From positions 65,347,501 to 65,411,500 of the forward strand of contig NC_133027.1 of assembly GCF_048771995.1 (NCBI RefSeq): DNA of 64,000 nt, written 5' to 3'. Below the pieces are notes generated by a model. It was not told the origin of the DNA. It searched no databases and worked only from the letters and a program-made list of their open reading frames with translations. Made by a program: the position numbers and the translations under genes. Below are positions 21,517 to 35,600 of the stretch, piece by piece; position 1 is the stretch's first letter; the number at the start of each line of letters is the position of its first letter. The DNA comes from Taeniopygia guttata (Eukaryota > Chordata > Aves > Passeriformes > Estrildidae).

Positions 21517-24500
21517 GTACGTTGCTGTTTTGCAGTGCAATCAGGGCTGCCTGTGGGATACAGTGCATAGCAGGCACAGCAGTGTTTTATTAGCTCTTCT
21601 GTGTGCTACAGAGAGTCTGTAAGTGACTGGTGCAGTTTGGCACTCACAAATGTGCTGTGCAGGATAGATGTATTTAAATCCCCCGGCTTGTTATGCAACC
21701 AGCTGCTTTGGCTATGAAGAAAACAATACTTTTTAGTTATTAATCACGTTTCTTCTGGTAGGGATAATGGTCCTGCATCAGAAATATATGAGTGAGTTTC
21801 TGTGTGTTTACTTTGACTTCTGTTTACAGTCTGGGTAAATAACTGTTAAAAACAAGGGTAGGCTTGGAGAGTACAGAATGCAATGCCCTCCTGTTATAGA
21901 AGACAGCTTTGCCAAAGACAATGTGAAACTGTCTATACTTCCACTCATGTGCGGGAGGGGCAGTGTGCCTTTGGCAGAGTATAGAAAAATACACATTGTT
22001 CTAATATGCTGACTTTTTGCCTGACAACAATACAAAACAGACAGAAAACCCAAACACAAACCCAACAATTATTAAAGAAAAATATTTATGGTGCTTAAAG
22101 TACGTAAGCAGTGGTAGCAGAGGGATGCTGATGGCCATTGATTTATAGCAGGTCTGTCAAGCCTGTGTAGCCACTGTCTGCCTTGTATAATTTAATTCCT
22201 ATTTCCTACATGGATCCTAGTATTTAAACACTCTTAGTCTGGCAGGGATTCTGCTACTTACAATTGTGACTGTAATTTTTTTTTTGTCTTCAAGTGGTTC
22301 TATGTGCACGAGCACTCCTTTTGAGGGGGCAGAAGGAAGGGGTGGATTGTACCAGGTTTTGTTTACAAAACAAATGTTTGTAGCCTCAAGACACTGTTTT
22401 AAATTTCAGTTATTACCATTCTACCATGTAACAGGAGAGGCTAGAAAGCATTTAAATAGCAAATTTTTAGTATGTGTATTTATTAGATCTGAATAATTTA
22501 CAACTAACTGGTTATTTTCTTTTTCTGAAGGAAAGAGGTAGCTAGCTTGGTAGCTTTTACAAACAATTTCAGAACTCAGGTTTTGTTTGTGGGGGTTTTT
22601 TGAGTTTGCAGCTTGTACTTTTTTTTACCTCAGAATGGTAAAAAACTGGTTAGAGCTTCATGATAAAATATACATTGCTAGTCATTCTTAATATGCCTGT
22701 TATGTTAGGGTCTTGTATACACAGTTACCTGCTCTTCTGTGTATTTGAAACTGCCCATATAAAATGGAGGTCCAAACTCTAGGGTGAGGTTGAAGTCTTA
22801 ATGTTTTAAGAAGCATATTACTTTCCTTTATCACCCGCTGGATGACTTCCAGAGTCAACAGTCCATAAAGCTAAAAATCAATAATTTGCCTGGTTTTGTT
22901 CAATGGCACTGCTAGTTTCCCCACAGTTTGACTTAGCTACTCTTTTCTACTTGCAGGAGCTATACAGATGTGCTTATCCTTTGTCTGTCTTGTTTTAACT
23001 GAGATTTGATTTTTGATTATTCCTTTGTTTTCTCTTGGTGCTGTGAAATGTAAGCAGATGTATGTGAACAGTAGCACAGATAACAAGCAAACAAGTTCAT
23101 GCGGTTTTAAGAAGATAAAAAAGTTTGTCAGCTTACCTTGACTAGTCCTGGTGAGAAATAATATAGGAAATGGTACAAAATATTCTGGAATGATATTAAT
23201 TTGCTTTTCATGTTACTAAATATTTAAAATATCTCACAGTGTCTCTAGATCAGTGCACCATTTGCACAGTGATACCTGTGAGTGAATACCTGTCTGTGCA
23301 TTTGAATGTTATCAGTCATTATGTGGGTTAGGTTGGAATGTGGGTAATGGAGAATTCGTGTACTCAGGGTGCTGTTCTTCTCACCTGGTACCAAGTGCAG
23401 CTCTGACTGGGTGATGGACTCACATGGGCTTTAGTGAATCTTTAGTGTCTCTTGTTCTCTTGCTTCTTTACAGGGTTTGCCTTTCTTAGTTCTTTACCTG
23501 TTGTTTTTGCTCAGCAAGCACCTGCAGCTACTGAGATGTTTAAGTTTTTTTTTCTCTCTCTAGCACATTCTAAGTCTGGGTCATCTTTGTGGGAGATGGG
23601 CTAAATGTCTTCATCTGCAGTTTCTGTTATCATGCTGGACCTGTCTTTGTACAGTAGTTTAAAACCCAAGAGGCCTTTAATGGATCTGATGCTCCAAAAT
23701 AAAGAAGTTCCTTCCTCCATTAAGAGTATTTGAATATCATCACAAGATTTAAAATAATCAATATTTTCATAGTTGAGGTTTTCTCAGACTACTAAAGCTT
23801 GATTAGACTTTCTGTGAGAGTTTTTGTGATCTGGGAAACAAATGTTTATATGGATCTTAAAGTGGCTGGCCTTCACGAGGTTTTCTGTAAATTTATTTTA
23901 GTATTGGCCATTCCTTTGCTTGTCTGACTGTCTTCATTGTAATTGGAGGAGTCTGGTAGGCAAAATGAGTTTGTTTCTCCAGTGAAAACAAATAATGACA
24001 ATGTTGGAGATATTAAAAGTACACAGTGACCTTTATAGCTGTGTGCTCCTGATGTTTCCTTTGCTTTGATGTGAACTGTGTTTAGTGCTTTTTTGACAAA
24101 TATTTTAACTTCCTTTCTTCCTCTTGCCTTTGGGACAAGGCCTGCTTATTTGTTAACGTCTGCATGGCACCCACAATTTCAGGGTCTTGAGATCCTGTTG
24201 TGTAGTAGAAGAGTGCAAATAAAAAAGGATATTGAAAATAATTGTTACCTTTGTTAACAGTATTTATTCTCTTTCCCTGTTATAACACACAGGAATTTTG
24301 CAATATAGTGCACTCTTCAAATACAATTTCTGTGGGTTTACAGAAGCTTATTCTGCACTTGAATTGGGTTTTGGTTTTGTTACCAGCTTTCCTGCAGTTC
24401 TGCAGTAAAACAGATATTGTTTCTGTGACTGAAGAGAATGTGTATATGTGGTTCTGTACATAAATACTTAGAGTGGATTAGTGTTTCACACACAGGATGG

Positions 24501-25860
24501 ATACCTGTAATTAACTTCAGCTTCAGCAATTCCTTGAATTCAGGCACAAACAATTCAATCTGCAGTAGAGGCTTTCCCTCCTCTGCTCTGTTAGTTTTGT
24601 TCTCTTTGTATGTAGTCTTAAAACCTTACTCAGTTTTATGAAATTTTAAAGTGATGCCTCCTCTCCTTCCTCTTAGGAGGAGGACCTTATCAACTGTTGA
24701 TAATGTGTTTCTGAAACTGTCATTTGATGGGGCTGGAAAAGCAATGCTCATCTTTCTGGGTTATGGATTTGATTACTTAATAACTGAAATAATTACGACA
24801 TTTGTGACAAATTAATGAAAAGTCTCAATTTAGCTGTGGAATCCTTCACCATCCTGCTCATTTAAAACTGATCAAGGGAGGGTACCTCTAATCTGATGTG
24901 TGAGGTATTGCTAATACAAAGCTAGACATACATGCCTTAGCTTTCTGAACAGTAGCACTGATTCTTTGTCATCTTGAAAACAAGAGAAGAGCTTTTTCCA
25001 GTCCTTTGGTGAATGACAGTGATGTCAGTGATCACCTGCAGGTTTTGCCACTGTTGTGTGGCTGGTAATGTTTGTGCATACTGCTCATTTCAGATGAAAG
25101 TTTTGTTCTTCCAGAGGGATGGAGGAGACTTCTTCTATCATGACTGGGTGCTTAGTCACATGTTCTGCATGTATTAGTGAAACATATCTATTCTTTTTAG
25201 ACTCAGATTGTCTAACTATTAATTCAGTTGTTGTCTGTTACTGTATGTCTATACCCAAAGCAAACTTAAGATACCTGAAAGAAAAGGGAACTTGGCATCT
25301 TCAAGGGCATTAAGCTGACAGTCCTGGAAACTGAAACTTTATACTTACAAAACAGGTATTGCACGGGGTGTGGAAGTGTAATTTTATCCCACGCTGCAGA
25401 GTCTGTGCCTCAGGCAGGATCCAGGATGACAGCAGTTTCTGGCTTTCACCACGCTTTAAACCAGCAAAACTGCCTGGGATGCTGGTTCTTGATGGGGCCT
25501 CTTGGTGCTGGTTAGGAGGCTGACCTCCTGTTTGTTTGGGGCAAAACACTGAACAATTGTTAAAGGACGATGAACTGGCTTGACAAAATCTGGAGGTTTT
25601 TCTGACAATGCATAGCCCTATCTTTCCCATCTGCATTTGAGGCAAAGTGAGTGGATGGAGTGGAAGGAAAGGGAAGGAACTAATTCTTATTTTGATGCTG
25701 GTTGTATAAAGGTGCAGGGTTGAGAATCTGGACAGTGTGGTCTGGTGTCCTGCATCTTCCAGTGAGTTCTGCTCATGTTTCTGTGCACTTCCTTTCTGCT
25801 AGCCAAGTCTGGGGGCAGAGGGGTCCAAAAGGATCTGTGATTCTTTTGGACATTTATTTA
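21517..25860 (+). other. MAP7: MAP7 intron, no recognised element
   Basis: About 4.3 kb after the alternative first exon. No repeats, exons or RNA genes recognised; open frames up to 86 codons look random. Confidence 0.6.
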
Positions 25861-25861
25861 C

Positions 25862-26215
25862 AGAATTACAGGAAAACGGTGACTTGGAAGGAACCCACAA
25901 GGATCATAGGGTCCATCTCCTAGACCATCACAGGACCATACGTGAGAGTCACACTATGTGCCCAAGAGTGTTGTCCAAACATTTTTCAAACTCCATCAGG
26001 ATTGCTTCTGTGACTGCTTCCCTGGCGAGTCTGTTCTAGTGCCCAATCACCATCTGGGTGAAGAACCTTTTTCTGATTCTAACCTAAACCTCCCTTGACA
26101 CAACTTCAGGCCATTCCCTCAGGTCCTGTAATTGGTCACCATAGAAATCAGTGTCTGCCCCTCCTCTTCTCCTCACAAGGCAGTTGTAGATTCCAATGAG
26201 GTCTTTTAAAATGCC
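25862..26215 (-). mobile_element. CR1 LINE 3' fragment (CR1-X-like tail)
   Basis: On the minus strand this reads as the end of a CR1 element: reverse-transcriptase C-terminal coding remnants followed by the 3' UTR. On the + strand the landmarks are ACTTGGAAGGAACCCACAAG near the 3' end, then CTGGGTGAAGAACC and TAACCTAAACCTCCC. It is 5'-truncated near 26215, as most CR1 copies are. The coding part is interrupted and it is diverged, so it is old. Confidence 0.75.
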
Positions 26216-29200
26216 TCTCAAAGCATCTGTGAGGTACATTCTTTAAAAAGCCATACATTCATTGCTTACAGTATAGCTGCTGAGGGTATAAAAAGGAACT
26301 TGTGTTTTTTTTCAGGAAACTGCTGCCTCTTTGTAGGGACTCCCCATTCATAGCTGTAGGTGCCAGGTACCAGGAAGCATTCCATTTTTAACCATGACAA
26401 AGAGATCCTAACATGAAGTAATTTATAAGCAGTAAAGCAAAGAGGCTAAACTGGAAGTCTGGGGGACAGCAGGGAATATGTCTACGGACCAGTGGAGCAA
26501 ATCAGATTTGTTCAGTCCCTCTGGCTTTCAGAGAGAAAGTCCAAGGTCTGAGGACTTGGCTTGTGTTGTAACACAGCCTGTTCATCAAAGTGTGTGCTGG
26601 GATTACTGAGGGTGCTTATCTGTGCTGGGTGAGAATCATTTTACACTTCTAGCTCAGCCCTGTGAGAAGAGGCTTCCACGGCTGATTCTGGAGGATTGTG
26701 TTCAGTTCTTTTGGTGACTACTTTTTTGAGGGGGAAACAGCCTGTGGTCTATTCATGTGCTCAGGGAGCATACTTGACACTGAGTACATTGATGATAAAA
26801 GTAAAAAAAAAAATACAATGTTGATAGTTTTGAAAGTTTTAAGTTATTTGTTAAGGTGCATTCAGTTGAACTTAGTATGTGAACTAGGATAATCCCTTTT
26901 AAGGAAAGATTGAATTTTACGAAATAGCTTTTGTAAGTAATTGGGGTTATTTCAACCAAGATCTAAATGATCACTGTGTTCAGCAGGTGATAAGAACAGG
27001 ATGCAACCTTTGACTACTGTACTTGCAGGACAGGGTGCTTGTTGAAGTTGCAAAAAGATTTGTGTTCAGTTCGAGATAACTCTCAAGAAAGCTTTTGTAT
27101 AAGAAACGCCACTCATGAAAGATTGATAGGAAGCAGTGGAGTTTTTCCCTATTCATAATTACCTTTGTAAAAGTCGTGACTTTAAAAGCCTGGAATTTGG
27201 TATATGATTCTGTGTGGAAAAGAAATGTAAAGAAAATGTAGGTTCGTGGCCATTTCTTATGGGGGAAAAAGAGAAACCTGGAAAGTGATAGATCTGTCCA
27301 AGAATCCTGAAATTCTCTGAGGTCTTGTTGCATTCTTTTCTCCCTGAAAATATGCAAATAAGTCCCCTTTGAGGACTTTATACAGTAACACTCCTTTGGA
27401 GTAAGTTGACAGCAAGAAGAAATTGATTTCTTGTACTGTATTGCACACACCTAGGTACTACCATGTTTTTATTTTGCAGTGAAAAATTGAGGGAATAGCT
27501 AAGCTCATGTTTTTAAAAGAAATATGTTGCACTTCTATCCCCTGATGTTTTTATGATTGTGGTTTTGTCAAGAGTCTTGGTGTTCTTGCTGCCGTTTGCA
27601 AAGCTTGCTCAGAAACTGCTGTATCTGTTCACTCCCTCTAAGTTGGCTTTGTACCCAGGTATGTAGCAGTCTGAATTTATTTTTTAAGGGAAAAACTTTT
27701 GTCATATTGAACTCCAGAGAAATTAATGAGCACTGGCCTAGAGCGATGCTTGTGGCCATGAGTGGTGATGGAGCTCTATGTATTACCAGGATCAGCTGAT
27801 TCAGTGGGAGTACATAATTTTTCTTCCTACACAAGCTCACATGTGTGTGTTCTTTGCTTTCTTGTCTACCTACAGAATAATTTTTCTGCCTTGTTAATTT
27901 TTTCTGGCTTCTTTAAATTCAATCTGTACTTTACAACTGGAGACCTTGTTTTTCTGTTCTTTGAGAATTAATAGTTCTGAATGACAGCATCTCAAAAGAG
28001 TCTCAAGGTATTATCAGAAGTCTCTTCAGAAGTGATTTGTGGATGTGGGATTTTTTGTTTTTGGTGAGACATGCTATGGTATTATTTAATCTAGTCTACC
28101 CAACCTCAGACCACAACAGTAATATTCCAGAACAAATACCACAACGATGGATGCAATTTGCTCTGTTTTAATGAGCTGCCTTCAGTCACTGAAGGTGCAT
28201 CTCACAGTGCACTGTTTTTGCAGCCAAGCACTACTTGAAACTCAGGAGTTTTAGATACATTGAGCTGAAGCATGGTTTGAGTGAACACACTGTCTGTGGG
28301 TCAGATTTGTGTAATGAATGTAAGAGACACTAAGGGACAATGTTTAATAAGTAAATAAAAATTTAGATTAAATACCAGAAGTGAATTAGGGAATATTCTA
28401 AAACTTGGACTTTGAAGACTTGCTGCTCAAAGTAAATTATTTTTCTTTTTACTAAATTCTGCATAAAACTCCTATTGAGATTTATAGGTCTGACTATGAG
28501 AACCATTAAATAACTAAATTGTCCCGAGCCCCATCATAGTGTATAGATGTAGCCTTAACTACTTAGTCAAGTTCAAGGGAGGAATGACTAGGGGTAGCAT
28601 GCACATGGTATAAATTTTCTTTTTATGCCTGCAGTTTCAGAGAAGTACCATTTGAATGCTAGCTTCACTTTCTCCTTTAAATGATTAACTTGCTGATAAT
28701 GGCTAGAGTAAACAAAGTTCCAGAAGGCAGGTCACTGCAGCTTAACCTGGATGTAGGTTTCTCCAGAAAGCAGAATTGTGTCCCTGTTGTAGTGGAGGAG
28801 ACAAGGGGTTTGGAGCAGGCTATACTAGTGGAAAACTGAACTGTTTTGTCACTACTGGCACAGGCCTGTAGCTGTACTCTGTGTTTTTCTACTGCGGAAC
28901 TCTGAGTTGTTTTGAATTAGATTAATACCTTCTGTAGCTTCAATAGGATGGTGGTACAAGATTGCCTTTTATAGTCTGTTGAAATTTTTGTTCTCTTTTA
29001 TTCTGGACTAACAGATTTTCATCCAGTTATTTCAGATCTGTTGAAGCCTAGTTTTGTACTTCAGCTCTCTGGAGGAAACACAGTTTTTCTCAGGGATTAG
29101 CTATATTTCTGCACATTTCTATGCTCTTTATCTGTGCAGTTGTCAACAAGAAGAAACCGGGTTTGGAATTAACAGTTGGAACAAATGAAGCACAGGTATC

Positions 29201-32200
29201 TCCTGAGATGTAAAATATGGCAAGTAGCAGAGATTCCAAATTATAGAGGTCTTCCAGTTGATGCCTATCACACAGGAATAAAGATTTGGTTAGATGAAGC
29301 ACTCTCTGTAGAGATGGCTTCAGGGAAAGCAGGAGTTTCCCATTAGAACTCACATTTGTGGATTTTCAACTGGTCTCTAATCTCAGAAAGTGGTCTTCAA
29401 TAGTGCATGTTGGAGGCCAGATCTACAATCAGCTTAATTCCTAGGAAATTTGGCTCTCTGCCTCGTGTTCTGAGAGTTATGCAAAACCCTCCAGAAGCCA
29501 GGAGAAATGGTCAAGGTACTGGAGTTCCCAGAAGGGACTCAATGTACTTAGAGACTGAATTTGTAGTTTGGTTGCTGGCCATGTACTCATCAGTCTTTAT
29601 TTCTTTTGTTTCACACCACTCCAGTCTGAGCCTCCATTAATGTGAGCTCTTCACACAGAGGTTGATTGATTTTCACTGTCAACATTCTTCTGAGCCTTCC
29701 TCTTGTATCTGAAGCTGACATAGGACCAACTGTCCTTCAACAATCTGGCACACAAGGCACAACTGCTCACAGATCCCTTCCGTGCTCTGCCACTGGATTT
29801 TTGTTTAGCATTGAAGGGCTATGGAATGAGGCTGGTGCCACAGCACACCTCTGCAGGAAATGCTCCAGCTGGTGAACTTTGTCTTCAAAAGAGCTTTGCT
29901 GCAGCATAATGCCATACTCACCTCCTATTGCATGGTATGCTGTGCTAAAAAATGTGCTCTTTCCTAATCAGGAACAGGGATGCTCTCTGAAAGATCTGAG
30001 GATAGTCAATGGCAGAGAAAACATTAGGAAGAATTTTTATCATCTTTCTCCTGGGAGACAATAAAGAAAAGGATTGAGGAAGTAACACTTCCAAAACTAA
30101 GTTTTCTGTAGGACGCTTGAGTTCTGATTTGATTGCTGGGAATACAATTGTAGTGCTGATATCTTAGGCAGATAGTCTGACCAGTTGAAAGCCCAGTGAA
30201 AGATCCTTGATCTAAAATCTCATGATACTCTAGAACATTTTGTTCGATGTGCTGAAGAGGCTTAGGTCAGTTTTTTTTTTTTTTAATTCTTGAATTCCTG
30301 ATCTTTTTCAGCTTCATTTTAAACTCCTGCCCAGGCAAGGCTTTTTATAGAAGTGCTGACAGAACTTGATTCATACTGTTGTATCTTGGTGTACAAAGCT
30401 ATCTTGTTTCTCAATTCTGCTTCAGGAAGCTTTTCTGAAAGCTGTTTTGGAAATGCAGGTTTATCCAGTTACCCGCCCTTGACATAAGAAGTCATTCTTT
30501 CACACAGCCGGTTCTGGCTTTAGGTTTTTTTCCTTTATTCAAAGTGAATTGCCTCATCACCTTCATGCTGACTAAATGCACTGGTGAAAATTACAGTAGT
30601 GAAATTTGGTTTGTATGCTAAGACACCACAAATCACACATAACACATCTGAGCTGTTTCTGAAGACAGATATGTCATGTCAGTGGAGTTTGCACTAGTTT
30701 ATAGTGCAGGAGTGGCAGATGTTCTTATACTTCCCATTTGTTTTTGTTTTTTTTTTTTCTTCTTCTTTTCTGAATTACACTGTAATGTATTACTTCTGTG
30801 CTAGTATTTTTCTCTACCAGGTTATTGTCAGTTTTAGAAAACACAATGAGCCTCACCATCCCTGTGAGTTAGGTAGAGTTGTGCTGCTGTAAACCTTATC
30901 TCACATGCTCAGTGTCACTGAAGGCTGCATGCAGCATAGCCTGGCTTTTCACCAGTATGTTCAAATTAAATCTTTGTAGTCAGTAACTGATGCAAAGCAG
31001 TACTGTGCAGACTGGGGTGCTCACACAGAATACAGAGATGCTTGTGGATGCCTCCTGTTTTGGTTAGGCTTTTTAAAAACTCCTTTCAGATTTTACGTGT
31101 TTGTGGCATCTGCATGATGAGCAACATTCCAGGACTGAAATATTTAGGGTGATAGTATGATGGTTTTATCTTCCTTTCCTGAGAAGTGAAGACAGCATCT
31201 CCATGATAATTGTGTTGCAGTTCTGAAAAGGCCCCTCACCCCAAAGTTTGCAGAGGTGATTTCTGCTCGTTTTTAGCTCTGCAAACAGGCCCTGCTCTTG
31301 CCTGACTGTAAACAGTTCAGTGTTTTTTGCTGCTACTAGCAGTTTCTTTTATGGGAACTCTTCAGTAATCTCCATGAAGATTTAGCTTACACTTTGAGAA
31401 AGTGCTGCTGTTTGGTCTTTCTTTATACTCCAGGCTTGGATTATGGACTTTTCTTAAACTTGTCCTAGGATTTCTTTTCAAAAAGATCTAGATAATTGCC
31501 AGTAGCAAGCTGTTATCCCTAAAATCTAGTCCCAGATGGTTAAACTGAGGGGTTTGTTTTCCTATACATCAAGGCACAAAGGTTTGCTGATGTCAAAGTT
31601 TGCCAGCCAGTTTTCAGTAGAGTTCTTGGGCAGGGGTACTTTTAAGATGTCATTGGCCTCTTCTGTAGTTCTGGCTTTTTTGTGTGGGAGGTGTGGTTGG
31701 TTGTGTTGTGTTATTTTTTTTAAGTAGGGGAAACAGCAGCATGGGTTTGTAAACCTGATGAGTTTCCAGGAGCATTCAGAAGCAAGAGAGTCTGTGTTAG
31801 GGAGGGAGGTTATGCTCCCTCTTCCATTCACTTTCGGAAGCCTTTCCATGGCTCCACGGAGTGTGATTTAACACACAGTTCATCCAATGAGTCACATAAG
31901 CAGACTTCTGCTCTTGAAATTATATGAGCTAACATAGATTTAGAAGGAAACAAGGTAGGGAACAACTTCATGAGAAGGTTCACTTCTACATTTCTGGGGT
32001 TGGTAATGTTTTATGATTGGAGTGAGCCAAGATATTTCTTAAAGCATAGTGGGTTGGTAGAGTTACTGCATGCTTATAATTGAGATGTTCTGTAAGTAAC
32101 ATATGTTCAGAAGTAAACAGAATCCAATACCTTTAAGAAGAGTAAGATTTTGTATTTTCCTCTGTGGTTATAAAACCTGTTATAATGTTTGTCTGAGTCG

Positions 32201-32365
32201 AGGGGGAGGCATTTGCTTACTTTCAAAGGACTTTTGCCATCCTTATTGTCAGCAAATTCTCTTCATAGAATATCCAACCTGACCTCACTTTTGGTGGACT
32301 TGGGTAGTGTGGAAGTACACCAAGCTAGGAGGATGGGGGAGAGTGAGAATTACAGAAGTCAAGAG
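26216..32365 (+). other. MAP7: MAP7 intron segment
   Basis: About 6.1 kb of intron. No exons or repeats recognised beyond short T-runs (near 30271 and 30748). A 156-codon minus-strand open frame at 26980-27450 has no recognisable domain and is treated as chance. Confidence 0.6.
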
Positions 32366-32668
32366 AATCACAGAATGGTTTGGGTTGGAAGGAACTTTAA
32401 GGCTCGTATAGTTCTGACCCCCCTGCTGTGGGCAAGAACGCCTTCCATTAGACCAGGTTGCTAAGAGGCCCATCCAATCTGGTTTTAAGCACTTCCGGGG
32501 ATGGGGAATCTACAGCTTCCATGGGCAACCTGTTGTAGTGCCTCACCACCCTCACGGTGGGGAATTCTTTTCTAACATCTACTCTAAACCTACCCTCCTT
32601 CAGTTTGAAGCCAATTCCCCCTTGTCCTGTCACTACATATCCTTGTGAAAATTTTTTCTCCAGATGGC
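32366..32668 (-). mobile_element. CR1 LINE 3' fragment with a preserved reverse-transcriptase tail
   Basis: The minus-strand translation keeps the C-terminal signature of CR1 ORF2 in one open frame: KLKEGRFRVDVRKEF, then VRVVRHYNRLP, then SPSPEVLKTRLDGPL. The 3' end on the + strand reads ATCACAGAATGGTTTGGGTT. It is 5'-truncated near 32668. The uninterrupted frame suggests it is younger than the copy at 25.9 kb. It has no functional ORF2. Confidence 0.85.
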
Positions 32669-35600
32669 ATAACAATGTATTTATAAAAACTGAGGCGTGT
32701 TCTTCACTTGAGGAAAGCTTGTTTTTCAGTTTTAAAGCTGCTGCCTTCTGTGACTGGTTATTGGAAAATAACCAGTTATTGATTAATAGTCCCTCTGAGA
32801 CCTGTGCTGCAATGACTGCCTTTTCTCATGGAAATTCTTGTGACTTACAGAAAAAATATAATGTCTAGTAGCATTTACAGGAACAGTATCTCTTTCCCTC
32901 TCTGGGGAGAGGGAGCTTGTTTTTGCAGAACATCCTGACAATAGTGATTATAATAAGAGCTTTCCCATCTGATTCAAATATTTCATGCTGTGTGGGGATT
33001 ATTGACTATTACGCTGTGGAAAAACAGTCAGCCAAAAAGGTTCTAATTACTTACTGGCTGAGCAACAGTGCACCTACTTTCCATTCTCTGCACAAGGTTT
33101 TCTCCCCTTCTTTTTGTCAAACTTTCCTTTAGCTTAAATGGTCTTTAAGTAAAACCAGTATTTATTGTATTCTCCAGAAGGACTTAATATGGAGAATAAC
33201 ATATATATGTTTGTGAGGTACATATCACAAATACTTTTTTTAACAACATGTTTTGCCTGTAAATTTTTAAGAAGACTTTGCTACTTGTAGGTATTAAAAG
33301 ATGTGAAATCACTGTGTGCATGTGCTTAACCCTCTGCTCTCTATTGCACTCTTGGATCTTTAAATGGGAAAATCCAATGAGATCTGGCTTTTCTGTTATA
33401 TAACACAGTGGTGCAATTATAAATGCTAAAGCCATGTTCCAAATACCTTCATTTTGTGCTGCACTACAAAGCAGAGCAATGTTGGATTATGTTTTATGCT
33501 TTGCTTTTTAAAGGGAGAAAAATAAAATGAGGAAAATCGGGAGTCTGTTGGTGTCCTGCATGCCTTTAAGATTAATTGGGACTTTGTACTGAAAGAGAAG
33601 CTAATTTGTGTTGAATACAACTGGCTGCTGAGTAAGTGGAGCGTTGAGGCTTATGTTAATTGGCAGTTGTGCCTTTTCTGCTGTTTCCTGGTGCTGTACT
33701 CGGTGCCCTGGTTGGGCTGGGCTGGCATGGCTTGTATCTGGTCAGAGCTGCTCACACAGTGCTGCTTGCAGAGTGGGGCTGCTTTAATGGGACACTTGCA
33801 TGGCATGATGGTCATGGTGCTCTGAGCTCTGCCTGTCACGTTCCAGTAGAGCCAAGAGCTCTGCGTGCTGAGGTGCTGGTGGCCAAGCAGAGGGAAATGG
33901 AGATTGCCTGCCAGGCTGGTTTGCTGCCTCTGCTGCCCCTGCATCGGATTGCCTATTCATGGACTTGAGATGTAGATATGTACAACATCTTCTATGCAGT
34001 TTGAGTATCTTTTGGTAAATTTTGTAGACACAGAGCTGCCTGGTCAGCCTGGGAAATAACACATTTTTAAGTATTTCCATTCCCTGTCCCACCTGGGTAA
34101 GACATTCTAACACGTTATAGTGTAGTTTGTGATTTTGGTGAAGCTTATTGGCTAAACTTTTTTCACCAGTGGTGTTTGTATTTCTGCTGGCTGTGGGTAC
34201 CTTTTGTAGGATATCTTAGTACCTTGGAGGTACCTTTCCAAGCAAGGACTGCTGTGCCTGCTGCTGACTGCTGTGACTGCTGCTGTGCTGTGGTTATGTG
34301 CTTAGTGCTTTTCACATGGAGAGAAGCCTTTGTCCCTGCATCTGCCCTTGAGCCAGTAGGGTACTACCCTTCACTCACAAACTGTGACATAGGTGCTTGA
34401 GAGGCATCATTGACAACACTTCCAATACTTGAAATAGATTATTTGAGAAAGAACAACAGGTAAATATTGCTAATAGGTAAATATTACCCCCAGGTAAACA
34501 AAGTAGGAACACTTATCAATGGAGGAGATGGTTTTTTTTTGTTTGTTTTGAGGGTTTTTTTTAATCCTTAAACTAATACAGATAGAGGCAGATTATTAAT
34601 GCCAGAGAAGTGTGGAAAGAGGTTACGCTATTGATTGCATTACAGGCTTTGGCAAAATGAAACACAGAGCTTGTAGGCAGGAATTCTAGATCCTGTTCTT
34701 GCTCTATTGTGTCAAGTACTTTCCTTCTAAGAGAGTGGGGGAAAAAAGCTCAGCTAGGCTATTACCTGCTGTAGTTAATTCTACAAATATATGGACACTG
34801 ATTTTTGTAGTCAGCTGTCACAACTGGAAAGATATCCCATGGTATCAGTTGAAGTCCACCTAATAAAGGACTTGGGTGCTTCTGTTTATGAGCACTAAAA
34901 AGCTAGATGTCATGTATGTTCCTTTCCCATGGTTTTTAAAACCTTTTCCAAAGGTGTTTTAATAAATTCTTTAAGTAGGAGTTGAAATAAAAACAGGGCT
35001 TATTGATCTTGAAATATTTAAAATATTGCATGGGATAGTTGCAATTGAATGGTTTACTCTTGTCAGAGCTGCAAATGTTTTGCACAACTGTAATTTTGCC
35101 CTGTGTAGTTGTAACTCACAAGTAGTGCGGAGCTCAGTTTGTCCTAAGAAGAGCTGTGTGTGGGGAATTTTAAAGATGTCTCACAAGAAGATGCATGCTT
35201 AGGCTTGTGCAACACTATTAAAAAGGCTGGGCCAACTTTGTCCCTGTTGTCATTCTTCTCAGGCAAAGTAAATTGAAAAAGTAGCAAATCTGACCATGCT
35301 TAAAGCACTTACAGTCTTCTCTTGTTAATGGACTGAAAGCACGTATTCCCCTCTCTGGATCTCTCTGGCTTTATTGAACTGAACTGCATTTTGCAAGTAA
35401 ACAATTAGTGGTGTAATTCTTGTTTGAAAAAAATAACCATACAATATCCGTTTCAAAGAATGAGAATGCTCCCAAGGAAAGTATAGTACCTCAAGTTGCC
35501 TTGAAGAAATTGGTTCAAGTTTTTCATCAGCCTTTGAATCCCAGATCTGTTTATCTTCTGTACATCCTGCTGTCACATCATATCTCAAAATAGTAGAACT

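Noticed and set aside
26980..27450. 156-codon minus-strand open frame
   Set aside because: No recognisable motif, biased to F/S/T/K as random AT-rich DNA gives, and no splice or promoter context. A frame of this length is expected about once by chance in 64 kb.
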